Positions 37,211 to 45,061 of a stretch of 64,000 bases of DNA are shown here, piece after piece. A model generated the notes under the pieces. That model saw only the letters and a program-made list of their open reading frames with translations, made no database searches and was not told the origin of the DNA. Source of the stretch: CALDTK01 sp963837005 (GTDB lineage Bacteria; Bacteroidota; Bacteroidia; Chitinophagales; Saprospiraceae); the NCBI GenBank assembly GCA_963837005.1, contig CAWIMC010000020.1:546782-610781 (forward strand), read 5' to 3'. Each line of letters begins with the position of its first letter. Positions within the stretch are counted from its first letter, which is position 1. Both the position numbers and the translations under genes were made by a program.

Positions 37211-38305
37211 TTACTCGTCTTCGTCCTCATCGCTGTCGCCTTTCTTGGCGGTGGCGAGCTTGCCTTTGCCCTTGCCGTTGGCGCTCGGGCTACCGTCACC
37301 TTCTTTGGGGTTGATGATGGCTTTGATCTTGAGTTCGATCTCTTCGGAGATCTCGGGGTTGTCTTCGAGGAAGCGCTTAGCGGCGTCTCGGCCTTGCGCG
37401 ATCTTGGCGTCGTCGTAGGCATACCAGGCACCAGACTTCTGAATGATGTCGTGGTCGACGCCGAGGTCAACGATCTCACCCGACTTCGAGATACCCTGGC
37501 CGTACATGATGTCGAATTCCGCAATTCGGAAAGGAGGCGCAAGTTTGTTCTTGACGACCTTAACCTTGACGTGGTTGCCGATCACGTTGCCTTCCTTGTC
37601 CTTGAGGGCTGAACCATTCTTGCGGATGTCGAGGCGGATCGAAGCGTAAAACTTGAGTGCGTTACCGCCGGTGGTCGTCTCGGGGTTGCCGAACAAGACG
37701 CCGATCTTCTCCCGGAGTTGGTTGATGAAGATGCAGGTGCAGTTCGTCTTCGCGATGGCGGCGGTGAGCTTGCGCATGGCCTGCGACATGAGACGGGCGT
37801 GGAGGCCGACCTTCGAGTCGCCCATCTCGCCCTCGATCTCTGCGCGCGGCGTCAGGGCCGCTACGGAGTCGACCACGACAATGTCCATCGCGCCGGAGCG
37901 GATGAGGCTCTCGGTGATCTCGAGGGCTTGCTCGCCGTTATCGGGCTGCGTAATGAAGAGGTTCTCAGTATCGACACCTAGTGCCTCAGCGTAGGTGCGG
38001 TCGAAGGCGTGCTCCGCGTCGATGATCGCGGCGAGGCCTCCCTTGCGCTGGACCTCGGCGATCGCGTGTATGGCGAGCGTGGTCTTACCCGAAGATTCAG
38101 GTCCGTAGATCTCGATGACGCGGCCGCGGGGGAAGCCGTTGATCCCGAGGGCGATATCGAGGCCGAGCGACCCGGAGGGGATGGTGTCAATATCCGAGCG
38201 GGCCTTGTCGCCCAGTCGCATAATGGTGCCTTTGCCGTAGCTCTTCTCGAGACGGTCGACGGTGAGTTGGAGGGCTTTTAGTTTCGATTCTCTGTCGTTT
38301 GCCAT
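37211..38305 (-). CDS. recA: Recombinase RecA
   Basis: 364 residues. Walker A GPESSGKTTLA, Walker B region MDIVVVDSVAAL, and the ATP-sensing FINQLREKIGV segment are present. The C-terminal tail is acidic and lysine-rich (KKGDSDEDEDE). Central in homologous recombination, SOS and natural transformation. A candidate -7 box (TACTTTTG, minus strand 38343-38350) lies 37 bases upstream, and a GTTTTGGCAAAAGCC motif variant lies at 38400-38414, with a 21-bp tandem array further upstream. Confidence 0.97.
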   Translation of the reverse strand: MANDRESKLKALQLTVDRLEKSYGKGTIMRLGDKARSDIDTIPSGSLGLDIALGINGFPRGRVIEIYGPESSGKTTLAIHAIAEVQRKGGLAAIIDAEHAFDRTYAEALGVDTENLFITQPDNGEQALEITESLIRSGAMDIVVVDSVAALTPRAEIEGEMGDSKVGLHARLMSQAMRKLTAAIAKTNCTCIFINQLREKIGVLFGNPETTTGGNALKFYASIRLDIRKNGSALKDKEGNVIGNHVKVKVVKNKLAPPFRIAEFDIMYGQGISKSGEIVDLGVDHDIIQKSGAWYAYDDAKIAQGRDAAKRFLEDNPEISEEIELKIKAIINPKEGDGSPSANGKGKGKLATAKKGDSDEDEDE

Positions 38306-38342
38306 GATGTTGGTTTGGCGTGTAAGGTGTTTCTGTCGGGTC

Positions 38343-38350
38343 CAAAAGTA
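38343..38350 (-). promoter_or_regulatory. Bacteroidota -7 box for recA (TACTTTTG)
   Basis: The minus strand reads TACTTTTG, matching TAnnTTTG, 37 bases before the recA ATG. No clear -33 TTTG at the usual distance. Confidence 0.5.
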
Positions 38351-38399
38351 AACAAAACGTTTCTACTTTTCAGTTATGTTGACAAAAAAAGTTTGAAAA

Positions 38400-38414
38400 G
38401 TTTTGGCAAAAGCC
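38400..38414 (+). repeat. 15-bp motif variant (spacer TTTT), upstream of recA
   Basis: GTTTTGGCAAAAGCC in the recA upstream region. Confidence 0.8.
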
Positions 38415-38488
38415 GGGGTGGTGTAACTATAAGGTCGGGAGGTGTGGGGAAGTTGGTGATGCGCAAAGCGCTGATGGTGAGCTTCGCG

Positions 38489-38707
38489 GTTGTGACGGCC
38501 TTCGGCCTGGTTGTGACGGCCTTCGGCCTGGTTGTGACGGCCTTCGGCCTGGTTGTGACGGCCTTCGGCCTGGTTGTGACGGCCTTCGGCCTGGTTGTGA
38601 CGGCCTTCGGCCTGGTTGTGACGGCCTTCGGCCTGGTTGTGACGGCCTTCGGCCTGGTTGTGACGGCCTTCGGCCTGGTTGTGACGGCCTTCGGCCTGGT
38701 TGTGACG
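38489..38707. repeat. 21-bp tandem array, 10 full copies plus partial
   Basis: Ten identical copies of GTTGTGACGGCCTTCGGCCT(G) and a 9-base partial unit. Each unit holds a small hairpin (GGCC-TTC-GGCC). Complete identity points to recent expansion. Confidence 0.95.
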
Positions 38708-38770
38708 CTACCGCTTCATGACGTGCTGTTCGATCGTGCCTTCGTGAGCGCCGGTCTGAGGTCCCGAAAA

Positions 38771-38809
38771 GCCGAAGCCCCTCTCGGTGGTGACGGGAGG
38801 GGCTTCGGC
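38771..38809 (-). terminator. Terminator for the small 78-residue gene
   Basis: GCCGAAGCCCCTC and GAGGGGCTTCGGC form a 13-bp perfect stem with a 13-base loop, followed on the minus strand by TTTTCGGG. Confidence 0.8.
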
Positions 38810-38852
38810 AGGTGTTCGGTGATCTGGGGGGCGTTTGGGTAGGGCGACCTGC

Positions 38853-39089
38853 TTAGACGCTAGGCTCCATAAAGGGCTTGCGGCTGTAGGCGAGAACAGC
38901 GTCGATCGTAGGGGTCTTCGGGGAGAAAAGCACCTTCGGCAACTCCCGCTTTGCGGCTACGATGTGGCGGTAGGCCTGCCTGGCCTCGGGGTCTTGCGTG
39001 AGAGCGTACTCGGTCTCGAGGCGCTCGCAAATCGGCAACTCGCAGTAGGCGAGGCGCAGTAAAGAACTCTGTGTAAAGGCTTGTGTCAT
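38853..39089 (-). CDS. Small conserved-looking protein, function unknown
   Basis: 78 residues: MTQAFTQSSLLRLAYCELP...LPKVLFSPKTPTIDAVLAYSRK. It is mostly helical and acidic in the middle. The pattern LRLAYxEL...TIDAVLxYS resembles small Bacteroidota proteins of unknown role, which I recall from sigma-factor or stress neighbourhoods. A very good terminator directly downstream supports that it is a real transcription unit. Confidence 0.6.
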   Translation of the reverse strand: MTQAFTQSSLLRLAYCELPICERLETEYALTQDPEARQAYRHIVAAKRELPKVLFSPKTPTIDAVLAYSRKPFMEPSV

Positions 39090-39200
39090 GGGCGTGCGAT
39101 TGGAAGAGTTGTTTGTTAATGATCAAGTTCCCACATTAACTAGGCCGCCCTGGCGAATATTGCTTAACCTTCGTGTGGTTTGCACGGTTAGCAATTCCGT

Positions 39201-39716
39201 ATGGCGACTTTCATCTCCGAGGGCAAAGTGGTGACCCTCAGGTACGATCTTCACGAGGGTGGTCCGGGCGGCGAACTCCTCGAGCGCATGGATGTCAACT
39301 ACCCGCTCACCTTCCTATTTGGCGTCGGCAAAATGCTGCCGGCCTTCGAGGCGGAGCTGCGGGACCTGAGCGACCGTGGCGAGTTCTCTTTCACCCTGAC
39401 TCCAGACCAGGCTTACGGTTCCAAACGTGCCGATCAGGTCTTAACCCTTCCCGAATCACTATTCGCCGAGCGCGACGGCGTGGTGCCAACAGGGCTGCTC
39501 ACGCCGGGTAATCATGTCCGCCTGACCGCTAACGATGGCATCGTGCACACGGGGCGAGTCGTGCGGCTCGACGGCGCCGAGGCCATTATTGACTTCAACC
39601 ACCATATGGCGGGACGCACCCTGTACTTCACCGGGGCCGTACTTCATGTCAGGGAGGCCACGCCGGACGAGATCGTACGCGGGCACCATTTGGAGGAGAC
39701 GGGGGTGAGGCGGTGA
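39201..39716 (+). CDS. FKBP-type peptidyl-prolyl isomerase, SlyD-like
   Basis: 171 residues. FKBP core with an IF (chaperone) insert as in SlyD: VVTLRYDLHEGG...LTFLFGVGKMLPAFEAELRDLS, TPDQAYGSKRADQVLTLP, and DFNHHMAGRTLYFTGAVLHVREAT (compare DFNHPLAGK in SlyD). The His/Cys-rich SlyD tail is absent. Cytoplasmic folding helper. Confidence 0.9.
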   Translation: MATFISEGKVVTLRYDLHEGGPGGELLERMDVNYPLTFLFGVGKMLPAFEAELRDLSDRGEFSFTLTPDQAYGSKRADQVLTLPESLFAERDGVVPTGLLTPGNHVRLTANDGIVHTGRVVRLDGAEAIIDFNHHMAGRTLYFTGAVLHVREATPDEIVRGHHLEETGVRR

Positions 39717-39720
39717 AGAG

Positions 39721-39857
39721 CAAAATTTCAAATGACGAATTTCAAATTTCAAATGCGCCACCGCGGCATTCGTCTCCGTCCACCGATCTCACAACGCAAG
39801 CGCGGCGGCTTACGCGGCAGCGCATTTGAAATTATTCATTAGAAATTTGAAATTCAT
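39721..39857. repeat. AT-rich inverted-repeat element upstream of RavA-like gene
   Basis: Left end CAAAATTTCAAATGACGAATT TCAAATTTCAAATGCGC, right end (inverted) GAATTTCAAATTTCTAATGAATAATTTCAAATGCGC, GC-rich middle. It is the same general type as 30729-30882. Its right end overlaps the first codons of the RavA-like frame, so the native start of that gene may have been displaced. Confidence 0.5.
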
Positions 39858-41392
39858 CAGAACCCGCACCGAGCTTCTCTTAAAGGGCCTTACGGCAAAA
39901 CTCCACGAGCGCGAGCAGGCCGTAGCCCTCAGCTTGCTCACGGCCCTCGCCGGCGAGAGCATCTTCCTCCTCGGCCCCCCGGGCGTCGGCAAGTCCCTCA
40001 TCGCGCGGCGCCTCAAGCACGCTTTCTCGGACGGGACCAGCTTCGAGTACCTGATGTCGAAGTTCTCGACCCCGGATGAGATCTTCGGCCCGGTGTCCAT
40101 CCGCAAGCTCAAGGACGAGGACAAGTACGAGCGCCTCACCGAGCGCTACCTGCCGGGCGCCAATGTGGTCTTCCTCGACGAGATTTGGAAGGCCGGTCCC
40201 GCCATCCAGAATGCCCTCCTCACGATCCTCAATGAGCGCGTCTACCGCAACGGCGAGCAGGAGGTCGCCGTCGACGTGCGCGCGATTATCTCGGCGTCGA
40301 ATGAACTGCCTGCGCCTGGGTCGAGCCTAGACCCGCTCTGGGACCGATTCCTCGTCCGCCTCGAGGTCGACAACGTCCGCAAGTTCGATAGCTTCGTCAA
40401 GCTCATCACCGATACGGCGGACGTGTACGAGGTGGTTTTGCCGGAAGGCGTCGCGCTTTCGCAAAACGAGCTCGACCAGCTCTCCGTCGATATAGATAAA
40501 GTCGAACGTCTCGCCCGAGGCCCTCAACACGATCCAGGTTTTGCGGACACGCATCGACCACTACAACGCCGAGCGCCCTGATCCCACAGACCAGATCCGC
40601 GTCTACGACCGCCGCTGGAAGAAGGCCGTGCGACTGTTGCGCACCTCCGCGCACCTCAACGGTCGCGACACGGTAGATTTGATGGACTGCTTCCTGCTCG
40701 AATTCTGCCTCTGGTCCAAGCCCGAGCATCGCGACGCTATTCAAGAAATGATCGCCGAGGCCGTGCGGCAACACGGCTACGCGGTGGCCGTCAACTTGCC
40801 GATGCTCCGCCGCGAAGTGGACGCCTTCGAGACCGACGTCGACGCCGAGATCCGCGTGCGCCACGTCGTCACCGAGGATCAGCTCCAGCCCGTGCACGAC
40901 GAGTACTACGAGCTGCTGAAGGAGGATCAGCAATTCGAGGGCGCGCTCATCAGCGTCAAGCAGTTCGACGGACTCACCGCCGAAGAGCTGCGCGTCACCA
41001 ACCTCTTCGACGCCAATAAGAATCTCGTCAATCGCCTCAAGGTGAAAAAGGGCGACCGCCCGCACACGCTCGCCGTCGAGTACAACGCCCGCGAGTACAC
41101 CTACCGCCTGCGCACGCGCCAGATCGAGCGCACCGAAATCATCGCCAAGCAGGCGCACAAACTGCTCATCGCGCACTGGGATGATCGCTTCAAGACCTTG
41201 AATGAGTACCTCGGTGAGCAACTGAAGCGCTTGCGCGATGAGGCGCCGGATGCGTTGGGCGGCTTACGCCAAAACCTGTTCGTCGAGGCGCGCTTCGCGG
41301 AGTTGGCGGAGGCGAATCAGCGGCAGACGGTCGAGGCGCTGGAGGGGATGGGATTGCGGCTAGAGAAGCTGCGGTGGAGCTATCAAGGGTGA
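39826..41392 (+). CDS. RavA/MoxR family AAA+ ATPase (one frame break)
   Basis: About 521 residues when the frame is repaired. Walker A GPPGVGKSLIA, Walker B VVFLDEIWKA, sensor ISASNELPAP, matching the RavA subgroup of MoxR ATPases. The frame breaks at 40504: ...SVDIDKV continues as NVSPEALNTIQVLRTRI after one extra G. The C-terminal half is RavA-like helical sequence. No VWA (ViaA) partner follows. The first residues are encoded by the AT-rich element, so the start is uncertain. Motif copies: GCCTTACGGCAAAAC (39887-39901), GGCTTACGCCAAAAC (41261-41275), and an imperfect one at 40453-40467. Confidence 0.75.
39887..39901 (-). repeat. 15-bp motif, arms swapped (GCC TTAC GGC AAAAC)
   Basis: Encodes LTAKL in the RavA-like gene. 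Confidence 0.75.
41261..41275 (-). repeat. 15-bp motif variant (spacer TTAC)
   Basis: GGCTTACGCCAAAAC; encodes GLRQN in the RavA-like gene. Confidence 0.85.
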
Positions 41393-41417
41393 AATGGGGA
41401 AGGGGACACTTCCCCCT

Positions 41418-42085
41418 TCAATACTTCTTTTCCTTCGGCTGCTCACTGATTCCTGCGCCGGGCCGGAACAGCACCTCGCCGTTCTCCCAGACGATGCTGC
41501 GGTAGAGCTCGCCGAGCACCACCTCGACGCCGACGCTCGGAAAGCTAACTGATTCTGCGAGTTGCGTATGGGTGGTCGTGCGCCAGGGTTCGCGAAACGT
41601 ATCGCGGCTGTGGAGGATCAACAACGGGAAGTCCTGCTCGATGAGTACGTAGTCGCGCAGGCTCGCAATCTCGGTGTACTGAAGAAATTTGGAACCCTGA
41701 TCAGCTTGGCGCGATGACTCGGACATAACCTCGACGATGAGGGTCGGGTTGGTGCGCCCGCGGCCACTCTGAGGGTCGTTGACGGGGTCGCCGCACTGGA
41801 TGGTCACGTCGGGGAAGCGGTAGCGCCGCATCTTCGGAATGGCGAGGAGCGCATCGGAGTCGAGGGGTGCGCAAGGCTTGTCTCTCTCGGATGAAAGCAT
41901 TGCCGAGTTCACTGGATGACGTTCACGCTAATCGCCGAGTGCGGGTCCGTCGTCCCGGCCATCGCCTCCCAGGCGTAGACCTCGCCGTCGAAGAACTCCC
42001 ACTTCTCGTCGCTGGAGTCGAGCAGGTCGAAGTACTCCTCGACGGTGTAACGGGTTTTGGCGTAAGCCTGCGCGGGAGCGGTCAT
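41418..42085 (-). pseudogene. Uma2 family putative endonuclease gene A (frame-broken)
   Basis: Reading from ATG 42085: MTAPAQAYAKTRYTVEEYFDLLDSSDEKWEFFDGEVYAWEAMAG, the Uma2 (DUF820) N-terminus, breaks at 41917, where one extra base separates SAISVNV from SSELGNAFIRERDKPCAP. The rest (PLDSDALLAIPKMRRYRFPDVTIQCGDP; NPTLIVEVMSESSRQ; LRDYVLIEQ) has the PD-(D/E)XK-like core of Uma2. A promoter-like TATCTTTA box is at 42090-42097. Uma2 proteins are common expanded families of unknown role; a restriction-like nuclease function is suggested. Motif variant at 42054-42068 encodes AYAKT. Confidence 0.7.
42054..42068 (+). repeat. 15-bp motif variant (spacer TTAC)
   Basis: GTTTTGGCGTAAGCC; encodes AYAKT (minus) in Uma2 gene A. 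Confidence 0.85.
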
Positions 42086-42089
42086 ACCG

Positions 42090-42097
42090 TAAAGATA
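42090..42097 (-). promoter_or_regulatory. Promoter-like box TATCTTTA upstream of Uma2 gene A
   Basis: Minus strand TATCTTTA, four bases before the ATG; the sister gene has TACCTTCA in the same place. Confidence 0.3.
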
Positions 42098-42099
42098 CG

Positions 42100-42799
42100 C
42101 TACCCACCCATCGCCTCCTCGCGCACCATCCACATCGGGGCGTCCTTGATCGGCGGCTCCTCGGTCGGTAGGCCCGCCCCCGGCACGAACTCGGCCTCGC
42201 CGTCGGCCCAGACGATATCGCGGTAGAGTTCGGCCATGAGGACCTCGGTGTCGACCGAAGGGAAAACGGACCACCTGATCTAGCTTCGTGTAGGGCCTGG
42301 CCCGCCACTCGTCGTCGCTGCCCGCGCGACTGAACACAACCACGACCGCCGCCGCCTGCTCGATGACGACGTAGTCGCGCAGGCTTTCGATCAGGCCGTA
42401 CTGCACGAGCTTCGGGCCGTAGTCGTCGAGGCGCGAACTGTCCGAGACGATCTCGATGACGAGCGTCGGGTTGGTCCCGGCCGTCTTGAACTGCTCATCG
42501 TAAATCGTGTCGTCGCACTGTACCGTGATGTCCGGGAAGCGGTAGCGTCGCAGCGCGGGGATGGCCAGGAGGGCATCGGAGTCGAGCGGGCCGCAGCGCT
42601 TTCCTTTCGCTATAAACTTGTTATCGAGTTCGCGTGATGCATTAGTCGCGATGCGTGAATGCGCCCGCGTCGCCTCGGCCATATTTCCCCGACGCACGAT
42701 CTTGCCGTCGAAGAACTCGTACTTCTCCTCACTACTCTCCAGGATCTCGATATACTCTTGGATGCTGTAGCGGCGCTGCGGGAGGGGGTAGGATGACAT
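42100..42799 (-). pseudogene. Uma2 family putative endonuclease gene B (frame-broken)
   Basis: Starts MSSYPLPQRRYSIQEYIEILESSEEKYEFFDGKIVRRGNMAE and continues through PLDSDALLAIPALRRYRFPDITVQC, NPTLVIEIVSDSSR and LRDYVVIEQ. At about 42259 one extra base changes the frame; after removing it the protein continues FPSVDTEVLMAELYRDIVWADGEAEFVPGAGLP and ends at 42100. It lies 14 bases upstream of gene A in the same direction and is a paralog of it. TACCTTCA box at 42804-42811. Confidence 0.7.
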
Positions 42800-42803
42800 G
42801 TCG

Positions 42804-42811
42804 TGAAGGTA
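42804..42811 (-). promoter_or_regulatory. Promoter-like box TACCTTCA upstream of Uma2 gene B
   Basis: Minus strand TACCTTCA, four bases before the ATG, implying a leaderless or nearly leaderless transcript. Confidence 0.3.
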
Positions 42812-42826
42812 CGCTAAGTGTGCGCC

Positions 42827-43183
42827 TCAATACTCCCGGATCAACACCGATGCCGGGATCTTGAGTCCGGCTTCCAACTTGCGGATCATCCCAAGAGTAA
42901 GCTTGCGCTTACGGTTCAGGATCTCACTCACGCGACCCTTGTAGCCGATGAGCGCCTCCAGGTCCTTGGCCGTGAGGTCCTCCTGGTCCATGCGGAAGCG
43001 GATGGCCTAGATGGGGTCGGGCGCGTCGATCGGGTGGACGCGGTTCTCGTACTCGTCGACGAGGATGCTGAGGACCTGAAGCTCGTCGCCTTCGGGGCTG
43101 CCGCCTGTCGCGTCGAAGATCTCGTCGATGCGGGTGAGGGCGGTTTGGTAGTCCCCCGGGGTTTTGATTGCTCGGATGTTCAT
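42827..43183 (-). pseudogene. HigA-like antitoxin gene with in-frame stop codon
   Basis: 118 codons: MNIRAIKTPGDYQTALTRIDEIFDA...DEYENRVHPIDAPDPI, then TAG at 43007-43009, then AIRFRMDQEDLTAKDLEALIGYKGRVSEILNRKRKLTLGMIRKLEAGLKIPASVLIREY. This is the HigA-type antitoxin layout with a C-terminal XRE helix-turn-helix. The TAG probably replaced GAG (expected DPIEAIRFRM). No HigB toxin is adjacent, so it is an orphan. Not visible as one open frame because of the stop. Confidence 0.75.
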
Positions 43184-43243
43184 AGCGGGGGCTCGCGAAG
43201 TTCGTGGTGGCCCTTCGCTCGCCCAAAGCTACGTCTTCGACCC

Positions 43244-43251
43244 TAGCTTGC
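43244..43251 (+). promoter_or_regulatory. Promoter-like box TAGCTTGC before aminotransferase
   Basis: TAGCTTGC ends four bases before the ATG. Confidence 0.3.
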
Positions 43252-43529
43252 GCCCATGCCCACCCCTAGCTCCCTCTCCACCCGCGGCGGCGCCCTGCTC
43301 GGCAAGCCCCTCCGCGCCGACTTCGCCTACTTCCAGGAGGTCGAGGAGAACCCCTTCCACGCCACCGACAATCCCGACGGCAAGATCGCACTCTGCATCG
43401 CGGAGAATGTGCTGTCGTGGCCGGAGATGGAGGCGCGGCTGCGGGAGGCGGCTTGCGGCAAAACCCCCGACTGGGTGGCGAAGTACACCGCGGTGACTGG
43501 GGCACCGGCGTTCCGGGCGGCGCTGGCGG

Positions 43530-43544
43530 GTTTTGCCGAAAGGC
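43530..43544 (+). repeat. 15-bp motif, arms swapped
   Basis: GTTTTGCCGAAAGGC; encodes GFAER in the aminotransferase. Confidence 0.85.
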
Positions 43545-43717
43545 ACATCACGACCCTCGGCGGCCAACCGGCGTGGGCGCTCGATCCGGAAGGCTTCTGC
43601 GTCTCGAGCGGGGCCACGGGCGTCGTCGAACTCACCGCGCTCCTGCTCGCCGACGAGGATGAGGTGGCGGCCTTCCCGGCGCCCTGCTACCCGGTCTACA
43701 CCAAGGATGTCGGTCTG

Positions 43718-43961
43718 ATTGAGATTTAAAAATTAAACTGCTCGTCCGAGCAGACCCGCTCCGGCGAGCGCACCCGAGCCGCCCCCCGACCTTGGCGAAG
43801 CCACGTGTGGAGCCTCCCCGCCCTCGGTGCCGAAGCGTAGCGCCTCCGTGTCCTCGGTGCCGAATCCCCGCAGCGGCGAAGCCGCCATTTCAGAGCGGCG
43901 ACACAAGAGTACCTAGAACGCTACGCTCCCCGGAACAGCGCTTTAATTTTTAAATCCCAAT
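43718..43961. mobile_element. 244-bp element with ~20-bp terminal inverted repeats inside the aminotransferase gene
   Basis: Left end ATTGAGATTTAAAAATTAAA, right end in reverse complement ATTGGGATTTAAAAATTAAA (19 of 20 identical). The interior is GC-rich and non-coding, with repeated TCGGTGCCGAA stretches. Precise excision restores the host reading frame. No target duplication is seen beyond the end ATT/AAT. A MITE-like, non-autonomous element. Confidence 0.75.
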
Positions 43962-44499
43962 AAGGCCGGCATGCTCCGCTTCGACATTGAGCCGGCCGGT
44001 AGTTGGGACGAGACCCCCGGCATCCACCCGCTCCACGTGTCCGACCTGGAGCAGGCCCGTCGCGACGTGCACGTAAGCGGCGCCTGCGCCTGGTGGTGCT
44101 CACGCAACCCGATAATCCGACGGGGGCCATCTACACCCGCGAACAGCTCGAGATCTTCGCCGCCTGGGCCATGCGCCACCGCGTCCACCTCTGCGTCAAC
44201 GAACTGTACGCCCTCTCGCAGGTCGACATCTCCGACCCGCGCCTCGCCGAAGATTACCCCGGGGACACCGAGCCCTACTTCTCCTTCCTCCACCTCGTCG
44301 AGGAGCAGCGCTCGCCCTACCTCCATTGGTGGTACTCGGTGGCGAAGGACTTCGGTCTATCGGGACTGCGCTGTGGCATGATGTACACGCGCAATGCTGA
44401 ACTCGTGCAGGCTTTCGGCAACCTCGGAGCCCCGCCCACGGTGAGCAACCACACGCAGTGGCTCCTGGCGCAGGTGCTGAGCGACGATGCGTTCGTGAC

Positions 44500-44514
44500 G
44501 GCTTTCGCCAAAAC
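44500..44514 (-). repeat. 15-bp dispersed motif, exact copy
   Basis: Encodes AFAKT in the aminotransferase. Confidence 0.95.
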
Positions 44515-44557
44515 CAACCAGGCCCGCCTCACAGATGCCTACGCAACGGTGGTAGAA

Positions 44558-44572
44558 GCCCTGCGGCAAAAC
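44558..44572 (-). repeat. 15-bp motif, arms swapped (GCC CTGC GGC AAAAC)
   Basis: Encodes ALRQN, 58 bases after the exact copy in the same gene. Confidence 0.6.
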
Positions 44573-44690
44573 GGCACGCCTTACGTCCCCGCCCGCGGGA
44601 GCCTCTTCGTCTGGGCCAAACTCAACAGCGGCTCGGAAAGCGACGAAGCGTTTTGGCGGAAGCTGTACGATGAGACGCGCGTTTTGCTTA

Positions 44691-44740
44691 CGGCTCCGGG
44701 CGGCTCTGGGCGGCTCCGGGCGGCTCCGGGCGGCTCCGGG
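44691..44740. repeat. Five tandem 10-bp repeats (CGGCTCCGGG)
   Basis: Five 10-bp units, one with a single change, in the distorted 3' end of the aminotransferase gene. Confidence 0.8.
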
Positions 44741-44789
44741 CAGGCGGAGAGTGGGTGGTTGCGGGTGGTGTACGACTGTATGGGGGAAG

Positions 44790-45035
44790 CGGCGCAGCTT
44801 CGGGATGGCGAGGAGGGCGTCCGAGTCTAGCGCGAAACGAGGCTTCTTCTTGCGGATGAACGCGTTGCGAAATTCTCCGGAGGCATTAGCGGAAATTGCT
44901 GAGTGCGGATCGGACGTGCCGGCCATTGCCTCTCAGGAGTAGACCTCGCTGTCGAACAACTCCCACTTCTCCTACCTCGTGTCGAGCAGGTCGAAGTATT
45001 CATAGATGGAGCAGCGCTGTTGGGTGACTGGTTGT
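44790..45035 (-). pseudogene. Uma2 family gene remnant
   Basis: On the minus strand a Uma2 N-terminal region can be read with interruptions: EYFDLLDTR, stop, EKWELFDSEVYS, stop, EAMAGTSDPHSAISANASGEFRNAFIRKKKPRFALDSDALLAIPKLRRF. It is cut at the aminotransferase gene. It is closest to Uma2 gene A (MAGTTDPHSAISVNV). Confidence 0.65.
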
Positions 45036-45061
45036 GGAATCTCTGCGTTCCGTTTCCAGCT

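Larger units (their letters stand above)
38306..38852. other. Regulatory/repeat region upstream of recA
   Basis: Contains the recA -7 box, an AT-rich stretch, a motif variant at 38400-38414, ten 21-bp tandem repeats and a terminator hairpin for the small gene beyond it. A 175-residue frame through the array reads VVTAFGL ten times and is judged non-coding. Confidence 0.7.
43256..44830 (+). pseudogene. ACC-synthase-like class I/II aminotransferase, split by a 244-bp element
   Basis: PLP-dependent fold-type I enzyme. First half: FAYFQEVEENPFHATDNPDGKIALCIAENVLSW and SGATGVVELTALLLADEDEV; second half: VVLTQPDNPTGAIYTREQLEIF, CVNELYALS and the PLP-Lys motif SVAKDFGLSGLRCG. The pattern is closest to 1-aminocyclopropane-1-carboxylate synthase-like proteins. 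Bases 43718-43961 interrupt it; joining 43717 to 43962 restores ...KDVGL-KAGMLRFDIEP in frame. A second break near 44070 is repaired by removing two bases. The C-terminus runs through five 10-bp repeats (44691-44740) into antisense Uma2 remnant. It carries six copies or near-copies of the 15-bp motif. Probably inactive. Confidence 0.7.

Noticed and set aside
38315..38842. 175-residue open frame reading VVTAFGL repeatedly upstream of recA
   Set aside because: It is produced by a 21-bp repeat that is a multiple of three; no homology, and it runs through the recA promoter region.
44357..44926. Full Uma2-like gene antisense to the aminotransferase end
   Set aside because: Only the first ~50 residues (44790-44926) resemble Uma2; the rest is antisense to the aminotransferase.
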